Positions 12,364 through 20,929 of a stretch of DNA of 38,637 nt are shown here, in pieces. The stretch's first letter is position 1; the number at the start of each line of letters is the position of its first letter. Origin of the DNA: Rhodoferax sp. GTDB taxonomy: Bacteria > Pseudomonadota > Gammaproteobacteria > Burkholderiales > Burkholderiaceae_C. The DNA is taken from the NCBI RefSeq assembly GCF_014859475.1, contig NZ_JACUUE010000004.1:1-38637 (forward strand), read 5' to 3'. Both the position numbers and the translations under genes were made by a program. Under the pieces are notes generated by a model. The model was not told where the DNA came from. It worked only from the letters and a program-made list of their open reading frames with translations, and searched no databases.

Positions 12364-14361
12364 GTGACTACACCCACAACTGCTGTTGAATCCATGTTGG
12401 TTGAAAACCGTGTTTTCCCGCCGAGCGAGGCTACTGTCAAGGCGGCGCGCATCTCGGGCATGGATGCGTACCAAGCCTTATGCGCTGAGGCAGAAAAAGA
12501 CTTTGAGGGCTTCTGGGCCCGCCTGGCGCGTGAAAACCTGGTCTGGAACAAGCCGTTTACCAAAACCCTCGACGAGTCCAATGCGCCCTTCTACAAGTGG
12601 TTTGAAGACGGTGAACTCAACGCCTCGGCCAACTGTCTTGACAAGCACATGGGCACGCCCAACGAAAACAAGGTCGCGGTCATTTTTGAAGCCGATGACG
12701 GCGCAGTGACCAAAACCACCTACAAGGAACTGCTCGCCAAGGTTAGCCAGTTCACTAATGCCCTCAAGGCCAAAGGCATCAATAAGGGCGACCGTGTGCT
12801 GATTTACATGCCGATGTCGCTCGAAGGTGTGATTGCCATGCAGGCCTGCGCCCGCATTGGTGCCATCCACAGTGTGGTGTTTGGCGGCTTCTCAGCCAAA
12901 GCGCTGCAAGAGCGTATTGTGGATGCTGGTGCAGTGGCGGTGGTCACGGCCAACTTCCAGATGCGCGGTGGCAAGCAGTTGCCGCTCAAGGGCATTGTGG
13001 ACGAGGGCCTTGGCCTGGGTGGCTGCGAATCCATCAAGACCGTGTTTGTGTTCGAGCGCACCCCCAGCCCCTGCAACATGGTGGCAGGCCGCGACATCAC
13101 CTTTACCGAGGCGCTGGCGGGCCAAAGCACCGAATGCGCGCCGGTCACGGTGGGTGCCGAGCACCCCTTGTTCATTCTGTTCACGTCTGGCTCCACCGGT
13201 AAACCCAAAGGTGTGCAGCATTCCACCGGCGGCTACCTGCTGTGGGCCAAACTGACCATGGAATGGGTGTTTGACCTGAAGCCCGATGATGTGTTCTGGT
13301 GCACCGCCGACATCGGCTGGATCACAGGCCACTCCTATGTGGCCTACGGCCCGCTGGCCGCCGGTGCGACGCAGATCATCTTTGAAGGCATCCCGACCTA
13401 CCCGAACGCCGGTCGTTTCTGGCAGATGATCGAGCGCCACAAGTGCAGCATTTTCTACACCGCACCCACGGCCATCCGCTCACTCATCAAGTCGGCAGAG
13501 ACCGACGAAAAAGTGCATCCGGACCGCTCCGACTTGTCGAGCCTGCGCATTTTGGGCACGGTGGGCGAGCCCATCAACCCCGAGGCCTGGATGTGGTACT
13601 ACAAAAACATTGGTCACGAAAAATGCCCGATTGTTGACACGTTCTGGCAAACCGAGTCCGGTGGCCACATGATTACGCCACTGCCCGGTGCAACACCCTT
13701 GGTGCCCGGCAGTTGCACCTTGCCGTTGCCTGGCATCATGGCTGCTATCGTCGATGAAGCCGGTCACGATGTGCCCAATGGGTCGGGCGGTCTGTTGGTG
13801 GTCAAGCGCCCCTGGCCGTCGATGATCCGCACCATCTGGAACGACCCAGAGCGCTTCAAGAACAGCTACTTCCCGCCTGAAATGGGCGGCACCTACTACC
13901 TTGCCGGCGACGGCGCGGTGCGCTCTGAAGACCGTGGTTACTTCCGCATTACCGGCCGCATCGACGACGTGCTGAACGTGTCGGGTCACCGCATGGGCAC
14001 CATGGAAATCGAATCGGCGCTGGTGGCCAAGACTGACCTGGTCGCCGAGGCGGCCGTGGTGGGTCGTCCGGACGACCTGACGGGTGAAGCAATTTGCGCT
14101 TTTGTGGTGTTGAAGCGCGGCGTGCCATCAGGCGACGAAGCCAAAGCCATTGCCAAGGAGCTGCGCGACTGGGTGGCCAAGGAAATCGGCCCCATTGCCA
14201 AGCCCAAGGACATCCGCTTTGGTGAAAACTTGCCCAAGACCCGTTCCGGCAAAATCATGCGTCGCTTATTGCGTTCGCTGGCCAAGGGTGAAGACATCAC
14301 GCAGGATACGTCCACGCTGGAAAACCCGGCCATTTTGGGCCAACTGGGCCAGGCCTACTGA
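12364..14361 (+). CDS. acs: Acetyl-CoA synthetase
   Basis: Acs activates acetate to acetyl-CoA through acetyl-AMP, feeding scavenged acetate into central metabolism. The 665-residue product is full length. It has the P-loop [12 protein letters not shown] near 270-285, the adenylate-binding stretch [10 protein letters not shown] near 424-433, and the hinge and catalytic C-terminus [11 protein letters not shown], in which K630 is the lysine that is reversibly acetylated in this family. The start is a GTG at 12364 with a good ribosome site, AGGAG, at 12351-12355. A 101-base gap separates it from dusA and probably holds its promoter. A strong terminator follows at 14382-14407. Confidence 0.97.
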   Translation: MTTPTTAVESMLVENRVFPPSEATVKAARISGMDAYQALCAEAEKDFEGFWARLARENLVWNKPFTKTLDESNAPFYKWFEDGELNASANCLDKHMGTPNENKVAVIFEADDGAVTKTTYKELLAKVSQFTNALKAKGINKGDRVLIYMPMSLEGVIAMQACARIGAIHSVVFGGFSAKALQERIVDAGAVAVVTANFQMRGGKQLPLKGIVDEGLGLGGCESIKTVFVFERTPSPCNMVAGRDITFTEALAGQSTECAPVTVGAEHPLFILFTSGSTGKPKGVQHSTGGYLLWAKLTMEWVFDLKPDDVFWCTADIGWITGHSYVAYGPLAAGATQIIFEGIPTYPNAGRFWQMIERHKCSIFYTAPTAIRSLIKSAETDEKVHPDRSDLSSLRILGTVGEPINPEAWMWYYKNIGHEKCPIVDTFWQTESGGHMITPLPGATPLVPGSCTLPLPGIMAAIVDEAGHDVPNGSGGLLVVKRPWPSMIRTIWNDPERFKNSYFPPEMGGTYYLAGDGAVRSEDRGYFRITGRIDDVLNVSGHRMGTMEIESALVAKTDLVAEAAVVGRPDDLTGEAICAFVVLKRGVPSGDEAKAIAKELRDWVAKEIGPIAKPKDIRFGENLPKTRSGKIMRRLLRSLAKGEDITQDTSTLENPAILGQLGQAY

Positions 14362-14381
14362 AGTTCAGTGAACCCTGATTG

Positions 14382-14407
14382 AAAAAGCCCGCAATTGCGG
14401 GCTTTTT
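14382..14407. terminator. Bidirectional intrinsic terminator, acs / cytochrome c
   Basis: A perfect palindrome, AAAAAGCCCGCAA followed by its complement, forms a GC-rich stem with an A-run on the left and a T-run on the right. It can end transcription of acs on the plus strand. It can also act for the small cytochrome c gene on the minus strand. Confidence 0.93.
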
Positions 14408-14451
14408 TGTGTGCACCCGCGCTTGGCAGCGGCGCGGTCAGGGCAGGGCGT

Positions 14452-14754
14452 TTACTTGAGCGACAACACCCAGGTCACCAATTGTTTGGCCTCGGCATCG
14501 CTCACCTGGGGGTTGGCGGGCATTGGAATGGCACCCCAAACGCCCGAGCCACCCTGTTTGATTTTGGTAACCAATTTGGCTTCAACATTTTGCCCGGCGT
14601 ATTTTTTGGCGACATCCTTGTAGGCCGGGCCAACAACTTTTTTCTCAACCGCATGGCAGGCCATGCAATTCTTTTTTTTCGCCAGTGCCTGATCCGCCAA
14701 TGCCGGTGCCGCCATAAAAACGGCTGCGAGCAAGGCAAAAAGAGTTCGTTGCAT
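14452..14754 (-). CDS. Small periplasmic class I cytochrome c (c551/c552 type)
   Basis: This is an electron carrier exported to the periplasm. The 100-residue precursor has a signal peptide with a hydrophobic core at residues 4-18 and a likely cut after ALA at 18-20. The haem attachment motif CMACH is at 30-34, and the distal Met ligand is probably M78 in GAIPMPAN. The mature protein of about 80 residues fits the c8 (cytochrome c551) family, donors to cbb3 or cd1 enzymes. AAGGA lies upstream at a good distance from the ATG. It stands alone, facing acs, so its partner cannot be read from context. The cbb3 oxidase further along the window is one possible acceptor. Confidence 0.93.
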   Translation of the reverse strand: MQRTLFALLAAVFMAAPALADQALAKKKNCMACHAVEKKVVGPAYKDVAKKYAGQNVEAKLVTKIKQGGSGVWGAIPMPANPQVSDAEAKQLVTWVLSLK

Positions 14755-14861
14755 GGTGATGTCCTTTGAAAAGATGGGTTAGAGTCTTGATGCGTTATTT
14801 TAGGGATGGCTGCGGGCATGGGCTTTTTTGCCAGCGGCTATTTCATTAAAAAGGAGTGGCT

Positions 14862-15107
14862 ATGTATTTACTGCTTTTGGGCTTGGTGTTGTTGCTCATG
14901 AAATACTTTGCCCTGGGGCCGCTGGCCGACTGGTCTTGGTGGTGGGTGCTTTCGCCCTTTGCATTGGCCGTGCTCTGGTGGCTCTGGGCAGACACCTTTG
15001 GCTATACCAAGCGCAAGGCCATGGAACGGGAGAACCAAAGAATCAAGGAGCGCCGCGCACGCACCAAAAGTGCGCTCGATGCCAACTACCAACAAAAGAA
15101 ACGCTGA
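14862..15107 (+). CDS. Small Trp-rich membrane protein (TIGR04438-like)
   Basis: This 81-residue protein of unknown function has two predicted membrane helices (about residues 1-17 and 25-43). The second is rich in tryptophan (WSWWW, LWWLW), and a highly charged, basic C-terminal tail (about 50-81) follows. This matches the small Trp-rich protein family seen in Burkholderiales. The ATG at 14862 follows AAGGAG at 14851-14856. An in-frame GTG at 14856 overlaps that ribosome site and is less likely. It lies between convergent or divergent neighbours and forms no operon. Confidence 0.8.
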   Translation: MYLLLLGLVLLLMKYFALGPLADWSWWWVLSPFALAVLWWLWADTFGYTKRKAMERENQRIKERRARTKSALDANYQQKKR

Positions 15108-15115
15108 ACACGCAC

Positions 15116-15142
15116 AGCCCAACCATCATGGTCGGTTGGGCT
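15116..15142. terminator. Hairpin terminator between Trp-rich protein and ilvD
   Basis: The arms AGCCCAACC and GGTTGGGCT form a 9-bp perfect stem with a 9-base loop. It lies just after the plus-strand gene stop and before the ilvD stop on the minus strand, so it probably serves both. The T-tract is short. Confidence 0.75.
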
Positions 15143-15155
15143 TTCACGGATGTTT

Positions 15156-16850
15156 TTAGTAGTTGTCGAGCACCGCGCCCTTGCTGGCGGTCGAAGCATT
15201 AAAAGCAAACTTGGCCTGCACGCCGCGTGTGTAGCGCGGCGCGGGGGCTGTCCAGACGGCGCGGCGCTGGGCGATGATGTCATCACTGACGTTGAGTTGC
15301 AGCAGCAACTGGTGCGCATCGATGGTGATGGCATCGCCTTCTTCGATCAGGGCAATCAGGCCACCCGCGGCGGCTTCGGGGGCCACGTGGCCGACCACCA
15401 TGCCCCAGGTGCCGCCTGAAAAACGGCCATCGGTGATCAAACCTACCGACTCACCCAGCCCCTGGCCGACCAGCGCGCCGGTGGGTGCCAGCATTTCGGG
15501 CATGCCCGGGCCGCCCTTGGGGCCGAGGTAGCGCAATACCATCACATCACCAGCCACGATCTTGTTGGCCAAAATGGCTTTCAGGGCCGACTGCTCGTCC
15601 TCGAACACACGCGCCGGACCGGTCATTACCGGGTTTTTGAGGCCGGTGATCTTGGCCACGCAACCCTCGGGTGCCAGATTGCCCTTGAGGATGGCCAGGT
15701 GCCCCTGGGCGTACATCGGACGGTCCATGGGGCGGATCACGTCCTGGTCGGCGCGCGGCGCATCGGGAATGTCCTGCAGCACTTCGGCCACCGTTTGTCC
15801 GGTGATGGTGATGCAATCGCCATGCAACAGGCCGGCGCTGAGCAGCATTTTCATGACTTGTGGAATGCCGCCGGCACGGTGCAGATCGACCGCCAGGTAT
15901 TTGCCGCTGGGCTTGAGGTCGCACAGCACCGGGGTTTTGACGCGAACGCGCTCGAAGTCGTCGATGGTCCATTCGACACCCGCGGCGTGCGCGATGGCCA
16001 GAAAGTGCAGCACGGCGTTGGTCGAGCCGCCGATGGCCATGACCACGGCGATGGCGTTCTCGATCGACTTGCGGGTCACGATGTCGCGCGGCTTGAGGTC
16101 GTTCTTGATGGCCTCAATCAGCACTTTGGCCGATTCTTTGGCCGAGTTCAATTTTTCATCATGTGGATTGGCCATGGTGCTGGAGTACATCAGCGAGATG
16201 CCCAGTGCCTCAAAGGCCGAGCTCATGGTGTTGGCGGTGTACATGCCGCCGCAGGAACCCGGGCCGGGAATGGCGCGGCGCTCGATCTCCAGCAGGTCTG
16301 CGTCGCTCATGCGCCCGGCGGCGTTTTCGCCTACCGCCTCAAACACGCTGACGATGTTGAGGTCCTGGCCCTTGTAGTGCCCCGGCAAAATGGTGCCGCC
16401 ATAGACGTAAATGGCCGGCACATTGGCGCGCAGCATGCCCATCAGGCCACCCGGCATGTTTTTGTCGCAGCCGCCAATCACCAGCACGCCGTCCATCCAC
16501 TGGCCTTGCACGCAGGTCTCGATGCAGTCAGAGATCACCTCGCGGCTGACCAGGCTGTATTTCATGCCTTCGGTGCCCATTGACATGCCGTCCGAAATGG
16601 TCGGGGTGCCAAACACCTGGGCGTTGCCACCGGCTTCCTCGATGGCGGCAATGGCGGCATCAGCCAGCTTTTGCAGGCCCGAGTTGCATGGCGTGATGGT
16701 GCTGTGACCATTGGCAATACCGATCATGGGCTTGCTGAAATCGTCGCCATCATAGCCCATGGCGTAGTACATGGAGCGGTTGGGCGCGCGCGATTTTCCT
16801 TCGGTGATATTTTTGCTGCGCGGGTTCATGACGACGGGTTTGGTGTTCAT
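15156..16850 (-). CDS. ilvD: Dihydroxy-acid dehydratase
   Basis: IlvD dehydrates 2,3-dihydroxy-isovalerate and 2,3-dihydroxy-3-methylvalerate, the third common step in valine, isoleucine and leucine synthesis. The 564-residue product has three conserved cysteines that bind the iron-sulfur cluster: C55 (TPCNSGL), C128 (GGCDKNMPG) and C200 ([14 protein letters not shown]). The C-terminal signature [14 protein letters not shown] is also present. Its length and cysteine spacing fit the shorter branch of the family, with a probable [2Fe-2S] cluster. It is transcribed alone and is divergent from lgt across about 125 bases. Confidence 0.97.
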   Translation of the reverse strand: MNTKPVVMNPRSKNITEGKSRAPNRSMYYAMGYDGDDFSKPMIGIANGHSTITPCNSGLQKLADAAIAAIEEAGGNAQVFGTPTISDGMSMGTEGMKYSLVSREVISDCIETCVQGQWMDGVLVIGGCDKNMPGGLMGMLRANVPAIYVYGGTILPGHYKGQDLNIVSVFEAVGENAAGRMSDADLLEIERRAIPGPGSCGGMYTANTMSSAFEALGISLMYSSTMANPHDEKLNSAKESAKVLIEAIKNDLKPRDIVTRKSIENAIAVVMAIGGSTNAVLHFLAIAHAAGVEWTIDDFERVRVKTPVLCDLKPSGKYLAVDLHRAGGIPQVMKMLLSAGLLHGDCITITGQTVAEVLQDIPDAPRADQDVIRPMDRPMYAQGHLAILKGNLAPEGCVAKITGLKNPVMTGPARVFEDEQSALKAILANKIVAGDVMVLRYLGPKGGPGMPEMLAPTGALVGQGLGESVGLITDGRFSGGTWGMVVGHVAPEAAAGGLIALIEEGDAITIDAHQLLLQLNVSDDIIAQRRAVWTAPAPRYTRGVQAKFAFNASTASKGAVLDNY

Positions 16851-16975
16851 AAAAGTTCACTCGGGTTGGTTGCAGTGCTCAGGCCGAACGCCGGGCATGG
16901 GTGCGCGGCGCGTGGACTTATTTTAAAGACCCTTGGTTGCCAAATTTCACGCCGGCTTGCGAGACAATGCCGAAC

Positions 16976-17806
16976 ATGCTGATTCATCCTGAAATAAATC
17001 CGGTCGCCTTGCAACTCGGCCCCTTGGCCGTCCATTGGTACGGGCTGACCTATCTGGCCGCCTTTGGCCTGTTTGTCTGGTTGGGGCGCCTGCGCCTGCA
17101 CCATCCGCCGTTTGCGTCGCTGGTCGGCCCGCAAGCCTGGAAAAAGCAGGATGTCGAAGACATTCTGTTTTTGGGTGTGATGGGCGTGGTTTTGGGCGGC
17201 CGCCTGGGCTACTGCCTGTTTTACAAGCCGCTGTATTACGCGGCGCATCCGCTCGAGGTGTTCGCGGTCTGGCAAGGTGGCATGAGTTTTCACGGCGGCA
17301 TGCTCGGCGTGATCGTGGCGATGCTCTGGTTTGCGCATTCACGCGGTCGGCATTGGTTGCAGGTGGCCGACTTTGTGGCGCCCTGTGTGCCCACGGGGTT
17401 GGCCGCCGGGCGAATCGGCAACTTCATCAATGGTGAGTTATGGGGCCGGGTGACCAGCCCGGATCTGCCCTGGGGCATGGTGTTCAGGGGGGCCGGCGAC
17501 TTGCCGCGCCATCCGTCGCAAATCTACCAATTCCTGCTCGAAGGCTTGTTGCTGTTTGTGCTGCTGTGGCTTTATGCGCGCAAGGCGCACGCCCAGGGCC
17601 GGGTGGCGGCCATGTTCCTGGTCGGCTACGGTGTGTTAAGGTTCATTGCCGAGTTTTTCCGCGAGCCCGACGCGCACCTTGGCTTGCTGTCTCTGGGCAT
17701 GAGCATGGGCCAGTGGCTGTGCCTGCCGATGATTTTGGGTGGTCTGGGCCTGTGGTGGTGGGCAGGCAGGCAGCCAGCCCAAAATTTAAGCAAAAATCGT
17801 CACTGA
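16976..17806 (+). CDS. lgt: Prolipoprotein diacylglyceryl transferase
   Basis: Lgt is an inner-membrane enzyme that transfers diacylglycerol from phosphatidylglycerol to the lipobox cysteine of prelipoproteins, the first step in lipoprotein maturation. The 276-residue product has about seven membrane helices, the HGGMLG motif near 104-109 and the family signature [13 protein letters not shown] near 144-156. The reading frame stays open upstream to 16901, but homology starts at [18 protein letters not shown] 16976 is chosen over ATG 16967, and neither has a strong ribosome site. The crotonase gene starts 44 bases after its stop. Confidence 0.96.
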   Translation: MLIHPEINPVALQLGPLAVHWYGLTYLAAFGLFVWLGRLRLHHPPFASLVGPQAWKKQDVEDILFLGVMGVVLGGRLGYCLFYKPLYYAAHPLEVFAVWQGGMSFHGGMLGVIVAMLWFAHSRGRHWLQVADFVAPCVPTGLAAGRIGNFINGELWGRVTSPDLPWGMVFRGAGDLPRHPSQIYQFLLEGLLLFVLLWLYARKAHAQGRVAAMFLVGYGVLRFIAEFFREPDAHLGLLSLGMSMGQWLCLPMILGGLGLWWWAGRQPAQNLSKNRH

Positions 17807-17850
17807 TTGCGCTTGCATTGCTGCGCGTGACTTTCATTTAAACACAGAGA

Positions 17851-18669
17851 ATGACCGCAAAAATCAAGTTTGAACAGAGCGATGGCGTGGCGCATGTCAC
17901 GCTAAGTTACCCTGGCCGTTTCAACGCCATGTCGCGCGCCATGTGGCAGGAGTTGCGAGCTGTCTTTGAGCGCATTCAGCACAGCACGGACGTGCGCTGT
18001 GTGCTGATTTCAGGGCAGGGCGCGCATTTCTGTGCCGGTGGCGACATCTCTGAATATGCAGCGTTCAGGTTCAACGAAGCCTCATTGCGCGAGTTTCATG
18101 AGGTCGAGGTCTGGGGTGCCCTGCGCACCATGCAGGCTTGCGACGTGCCGATGGTGGCGCAAATTGCCGGCAATTGCATGGGTGCAGGCGTTGAGTTGGC
18201 CAGTTGCTGCGACATCCGGCTGGCGGCGGAGTCGGCCCGGTTTGGCGCGCCCATTGCCAGGCTCGGCTTTCCAATGGCCCCGCGCGAGGCGGCGCTGGTG
18301 GCGCGCGAAGTCGGCCTGGTGACTGCCCGCCAGATGCTGCTGGAGGCAGCGGTGCTGGGCGCGCCAGAAATGCTGCAGCGCGGGTTTTTGAGCCGGGTGG
18401 TGGCAGATATTGATCTGGCAGCACTGGCCCAGACCACGGTGCAGCGCATATGCCAGTTGGCCCCGCAAGCGGCGCGCCTGAACAAGCAAACGCTGCGTGT
18501 GCTGAATTCGTCGCCTGTCCTTTTGGATGCCCTGCCGCTTCCCAAACCTTTGATGGCACAGGTAGAGCCGCTGTCAACCCTGCTGGCCACAGCCTACGAT
18601 TACGCTGACAGTGCCGAGCAGCGCGAGGGGATCCACGCCTTTCTGGAAAAGCGGCCACCCAGGTTTTGA
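17851..18669 (+). CDS. Enoyl-CoA hydratase/isomerase (crotonase) family protein
   Basis: This 272-residue crotonase-fold protein probably acts on an acyl-CoA. The CoA-binding and oxyanion-hole segment HFCAGGDISEYAAF (59-72) and the second oxyanion segment NCMGAGVELASCCDI (108-122) are present. Compared with classical enoyl-CoA hydratase, E115 aligns with the first catalytic glutamate (E144). The second (E164) is replaced by isoleucine at 135 in FGAPIARLG. A standard hydratase reaction is therefore doubtful; an isomerase, decarboxylase or hydrolase-type reaction is possible. It lies 54 bases upstream of the malonyl-CoA synthetase gene on the same strand, so malonyl- or methylmalonyl-CoA chemistry is a plausible inference. 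Confidence 0.85.
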   Translation: MTAKIKFEQSDGVAHVTLSYPGRFNAMSRAMWQELRAVFERIQHSTDVRCVLISGQGAHFCAGGDISEYAAFRFNEASLREFHEVEVWGALRTMQACDVPMVAQIAGNCMGAGVELASCCDIRLAAESARFGAPIARLGFPMAPREAALVAREVGLVTARQMLLEAAVLGAPEMLQRGFLSRVVADIDLAALAQTTVQRICQLAPQAARLNKQTLRVLNSSPVLLDALPLPKPLMAQVEPLSTLLATAYDYADSAEQREGIHAFLEKRPPRF

Positions 18670-18723
18670 TGAATCTCTTTAGTCAACACAGCCTGATTCG
18701 CTTGTAACAACGAGGAAATTACC

Positions 18724-20247
18724 GTGTCTGAAGTCTCTGCCAACCTTTATGCACACCTGCGCCGGGCTTTTCCTGGTGATCTGGAGCGTTGTGCCATTGA
18801 AACCGATGCGGGCCAGTGCTACAGCTGGCGCGATCTTGATCGGGGCACCGCCATGTTGGCCAACTTTTTGTGCTCGCTGGAATTGCCAGTCGGCTCGCGC
18901 ATCGCGGTGCAGGTTGAAAAGTCGGTCGAAGCGCTGATGCTGTACCTGGCCACGCTGCGTGCCGGTTATGTTTTTTTGCCGCTCAACACCGCCTACCAAA
19001 GCGCCGAGATTGACTATTTCATCGGCAATGCCGAACCCGCCGTGGTGGTGTGCAGCGATCAAAATTTTGGCTGGGTCAGCACGCTGGCCTTCAAGGCGGG
19101 TACGCGCCACGTCTTTACCTTGAACGACGACCGCACAGGCTCCCTGCTGGCGCGCGCGGCCCATGCCTCGGACCAGCATGCCGTTGCCATCAAAAAGCCC
19201 AACGATGTGGCGGTGATCATTTACACCAGCGGCACCACGGGTCGCTCCAAGGGCGCCATGCTCACCCATGGCAACATGCTGAGTAACGCCCTGGTGCTCA
19301 AAGAATATTGGGGCTGGCGCAGCCCGGAGCAAGGCGGCGACGTGCTGATTCATGCACTGCCGATTTTTCATGTGCACGGGCTTTTCGTGGCCATTCATGG
19401 CGCCCTCATTAACGGCAGCAAGATGATCTGGCTGGGTAAATTCGACCCCAAGGTCGTGCTCAAGCACATGCCACAAGCCACAGTGTTCATGGGGGTGCCC
19501 ACGCTGTACGTGCGTTTGCTGGCCGAGCCGGGGCTGACCAGGGAAGTTGCACAGCGTATGCGGCTGTTTGTTTCGGGTTCGGCGCCGCTGCTGCTCGACA
19601 CCTTTGCCGCCTGGCAGGAGCGCACCGGCCACACCATTCTGGAGCGCTACGGCATGAGCGAGACCATCATGCTCACCTCCAATCCCTACCGCGGGGAGCG
19701 TCGGGGCGGCACCGTGGGGTTCCCGCTGCCAGGCGTCACGCTGCGGGTGGTGGACGGGCAGGGCACTGAACTGGCCAGCGGTGACATTGGCGACATCCAG
19801 GTCAAGGGCCCGAATGTGTTTGCCGGCTACTGGCGCATGCCAGAGAAAACAGCCGAAGAATTTACCACTGACGGCTTTTTCAAGACCGGCGATGTGGGCC
19901 GCGTCGATGCAGAAGCTTACGTCACCATCGTGGGCCGCAGCAAAGACCTGATCATCAGCGGCGGCTACAACGTTTATCCGGCCGAACTGGAGAGCTTTAT
20001 CAACGACCTGCCTGGCGTGGCAGAAAGCGCGGTGGTCGGCGTGCCACATGCCGACTTTGGCGAGGTTGGCGTGGCCGTGGTGGTGCCACGGCCTGGAGCG
20101 GCGCTGGATTCAGCTCAAATTCTGGCCGTACTCAAAGCAGGCCTGGCCAATTACAAGGTGCCCAAGCAATGCCATGTGGTGGCGCAACTGCCGCGCAACG
20201 CCATGGGCAAGGTGCAAAAGAATTTGCTACGCGCGCAATACAGTTGA
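18724..20247 (+). CDS. matB: Malonyl-CoA synthetase (MatB/ACSF3 type)
   Basis: This enzyme probably joins malonate, or a related dicarboxylate such as methylmalonate, to CoA through an acyl-AMP step. The 507-residue product is a complete ANL-superfamily enzyme. It has the P-loop YTSGTTGRSKGAML at about 167-180, the substrate and adenylate region ERYGMSETIMLTSNPYRGERR that is typical of MatB and ACSF3, the hinge GRSKDLIISGGYNVYPAE, and the C-terminal catalytic lysine near 497 in NAMGKVQK. The GTG start has GAGGA at 18712-18716. No malonate carrier or separate malonyl-CoA decarboxylase gene is adjacent. The partner upstream is the atypical crotonase. Confidence 0.9.
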   Translation: MSEVSANLYAHLRRAFPGDLERCAIETDAGQCYSWRDLDRGTAMLANFLCSLELPVGSRIAVQVEKSVEALMLYLATLRAGYVFLPLNTAYQSAEIDYFIGNAEPAVVVCSDQNFGWVSTLAFKAGTRHVFTLNDDRTGSLLARAAHASDQHAVAIKKPNDVAVIIYTSGTTGRSKGAMLTHGNMLSNALVLKEYWGWRSPEQGGDVLIHALPIFHVHGLFVAIHGALINGSKMIWLGKFDPKVVLKHMPQATVFMGVPTLYVRLLAEPGLTREVAQRMRLFVSGSAPLLLDTFAAWQERTGHTILERYGMSETIMLTSNPYRGERRGGTVGFPLPGVTLRVVDGQGTELASGDIGDIQVKGPNVFAGYWRMPEKTAEEFTTDGFFKTGDVGRVDAEAYVTIVGRSKDLIISGGYNVYPAELESFINDLPGVAESAVVGVPHADFGEVGVAVVVPRPGAALDSAQILAVLKAGLANYKVPKQCHVVAQLPRNAMGKVQKNLLRAQYS

Positions 20248-20297
20248 AATGGTCACGCATGCCACTCCGAATTCAGGGTGACTTGAGTCTTGCCGGC

Positions 20298-20741
20298 TTA
20301 TCGCAAAACCAGCACAGGGATGTGCGAGTGCGTCAGGACTTGTTGTGTTTCACTGCCCAGCAACAATCGCTTCACGCCTTTGCGACCATGCGAGGCCATC
20401 ACGATCAAATCGCATTTATGCTTGCGCGCACTGGCGATGATGGCATCTGAGACAATGTCCGATTTGATGGTCAGGGCGCGCGTCTTGACCCCTTGTTCTT
20501 CGGCTAATTTTTTGACTTGATCAACGACCGCCTGCCCCTCTTCGGCCCATTGTTTTTCGATGCGTCCCACCTCTGCTGCCTGCAAGGCCAGTCCGCCCTC
20601 GAAATAGCTTTGCGGATAGCGGGGAACCACTTTCAGAGCGACCAGACTCGCGCCTGTCAGGGCGGCAAGCGAAATGGCGCTGCTCACGGCTTTTTTGGAC
20701 AATGTTGAACCGTCGGTCGCGAGAAGAATTTTGTCGTACAT
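20298..20741 (-). CDS. Universal stress protein UspA family
   Basis: This 147-residue cytoplasmic protein has the single-domain Usp fold. It starts MYDKILLATDGS, with D10 at the usual nucleotide-site position, and ends with the ATP-binding pattern G-2x-G-9x-GS (ASHGRKGVKRLLLGSE). ATP-binding Usp proteins help cells survive stress and starvation, often under low oxygen. The open frame extends upstream to 20834, but the ATG at 20741 fits the family and follows GGAGA. An FNR-like box at 20800-20813 lies about 41 bases upstream of a possible transcription start, so anaerobic induction is an inference. It faces away from ccoI. Confidence 0.92.
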   Translation of the reverse strand: MYDKILLATDGSTLSKKAVSSAISLAALTGASLVALKVVPRYPQSYFEGGLALQAAEVGRIEKQWAEEGQAVVDQVKKLAEEQGVKTRALTIKSDIVSDAIIASARKHKCDLIVMASHGRKGVKRLLLGSETQQVLTHSHIPVLVLR

Positions 20742-20799
20742 GATGATGTCTCCAGCGTGTTGAAGTTGCCAGCATACACCTTGATTTGACGCTTGGCAG

Positions 20800-20813
20800 T
20801 TGATAAAAGTCAG
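20800..20813. promoter_or_regulatory. Candidate FNR/Anr box between uspA and ccoI
   Basis: TTGATAAAAGTCAG matches 8 of the 10 specified bases of TTGAT-N4-ATCAA. Its centre at 20806.5 would place a uspA transcript start near 20765, and a weak -10 (TATGCT, reading the minus strand over 20776-20771) sits where expected, 24 bases before the uspA ATG. It could also act on ccoI in the other direction if that gene starts at 20930. It is weaker than the ccoN and hemN boxes. Confidence 0.5.
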
Positions 20814-20929
20814 TGATCGGATAGCTCCGGTCACTTAACTCTGATAAAAAATTTATGTTACCCACGATTTTTGGAGACGCCGAGTCTGTGCTGCGCCAAC
20901 CCGGCACAAAGCCGCCAGGGTCTGACACC

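Noticed and set aside
18679-20049. Minus-strand frame opposite matB (about 456 codons)
   Set aside because: It is a shadow of the MatB frame, whose P-loop and catalytic lysine are intact on the plus strand.
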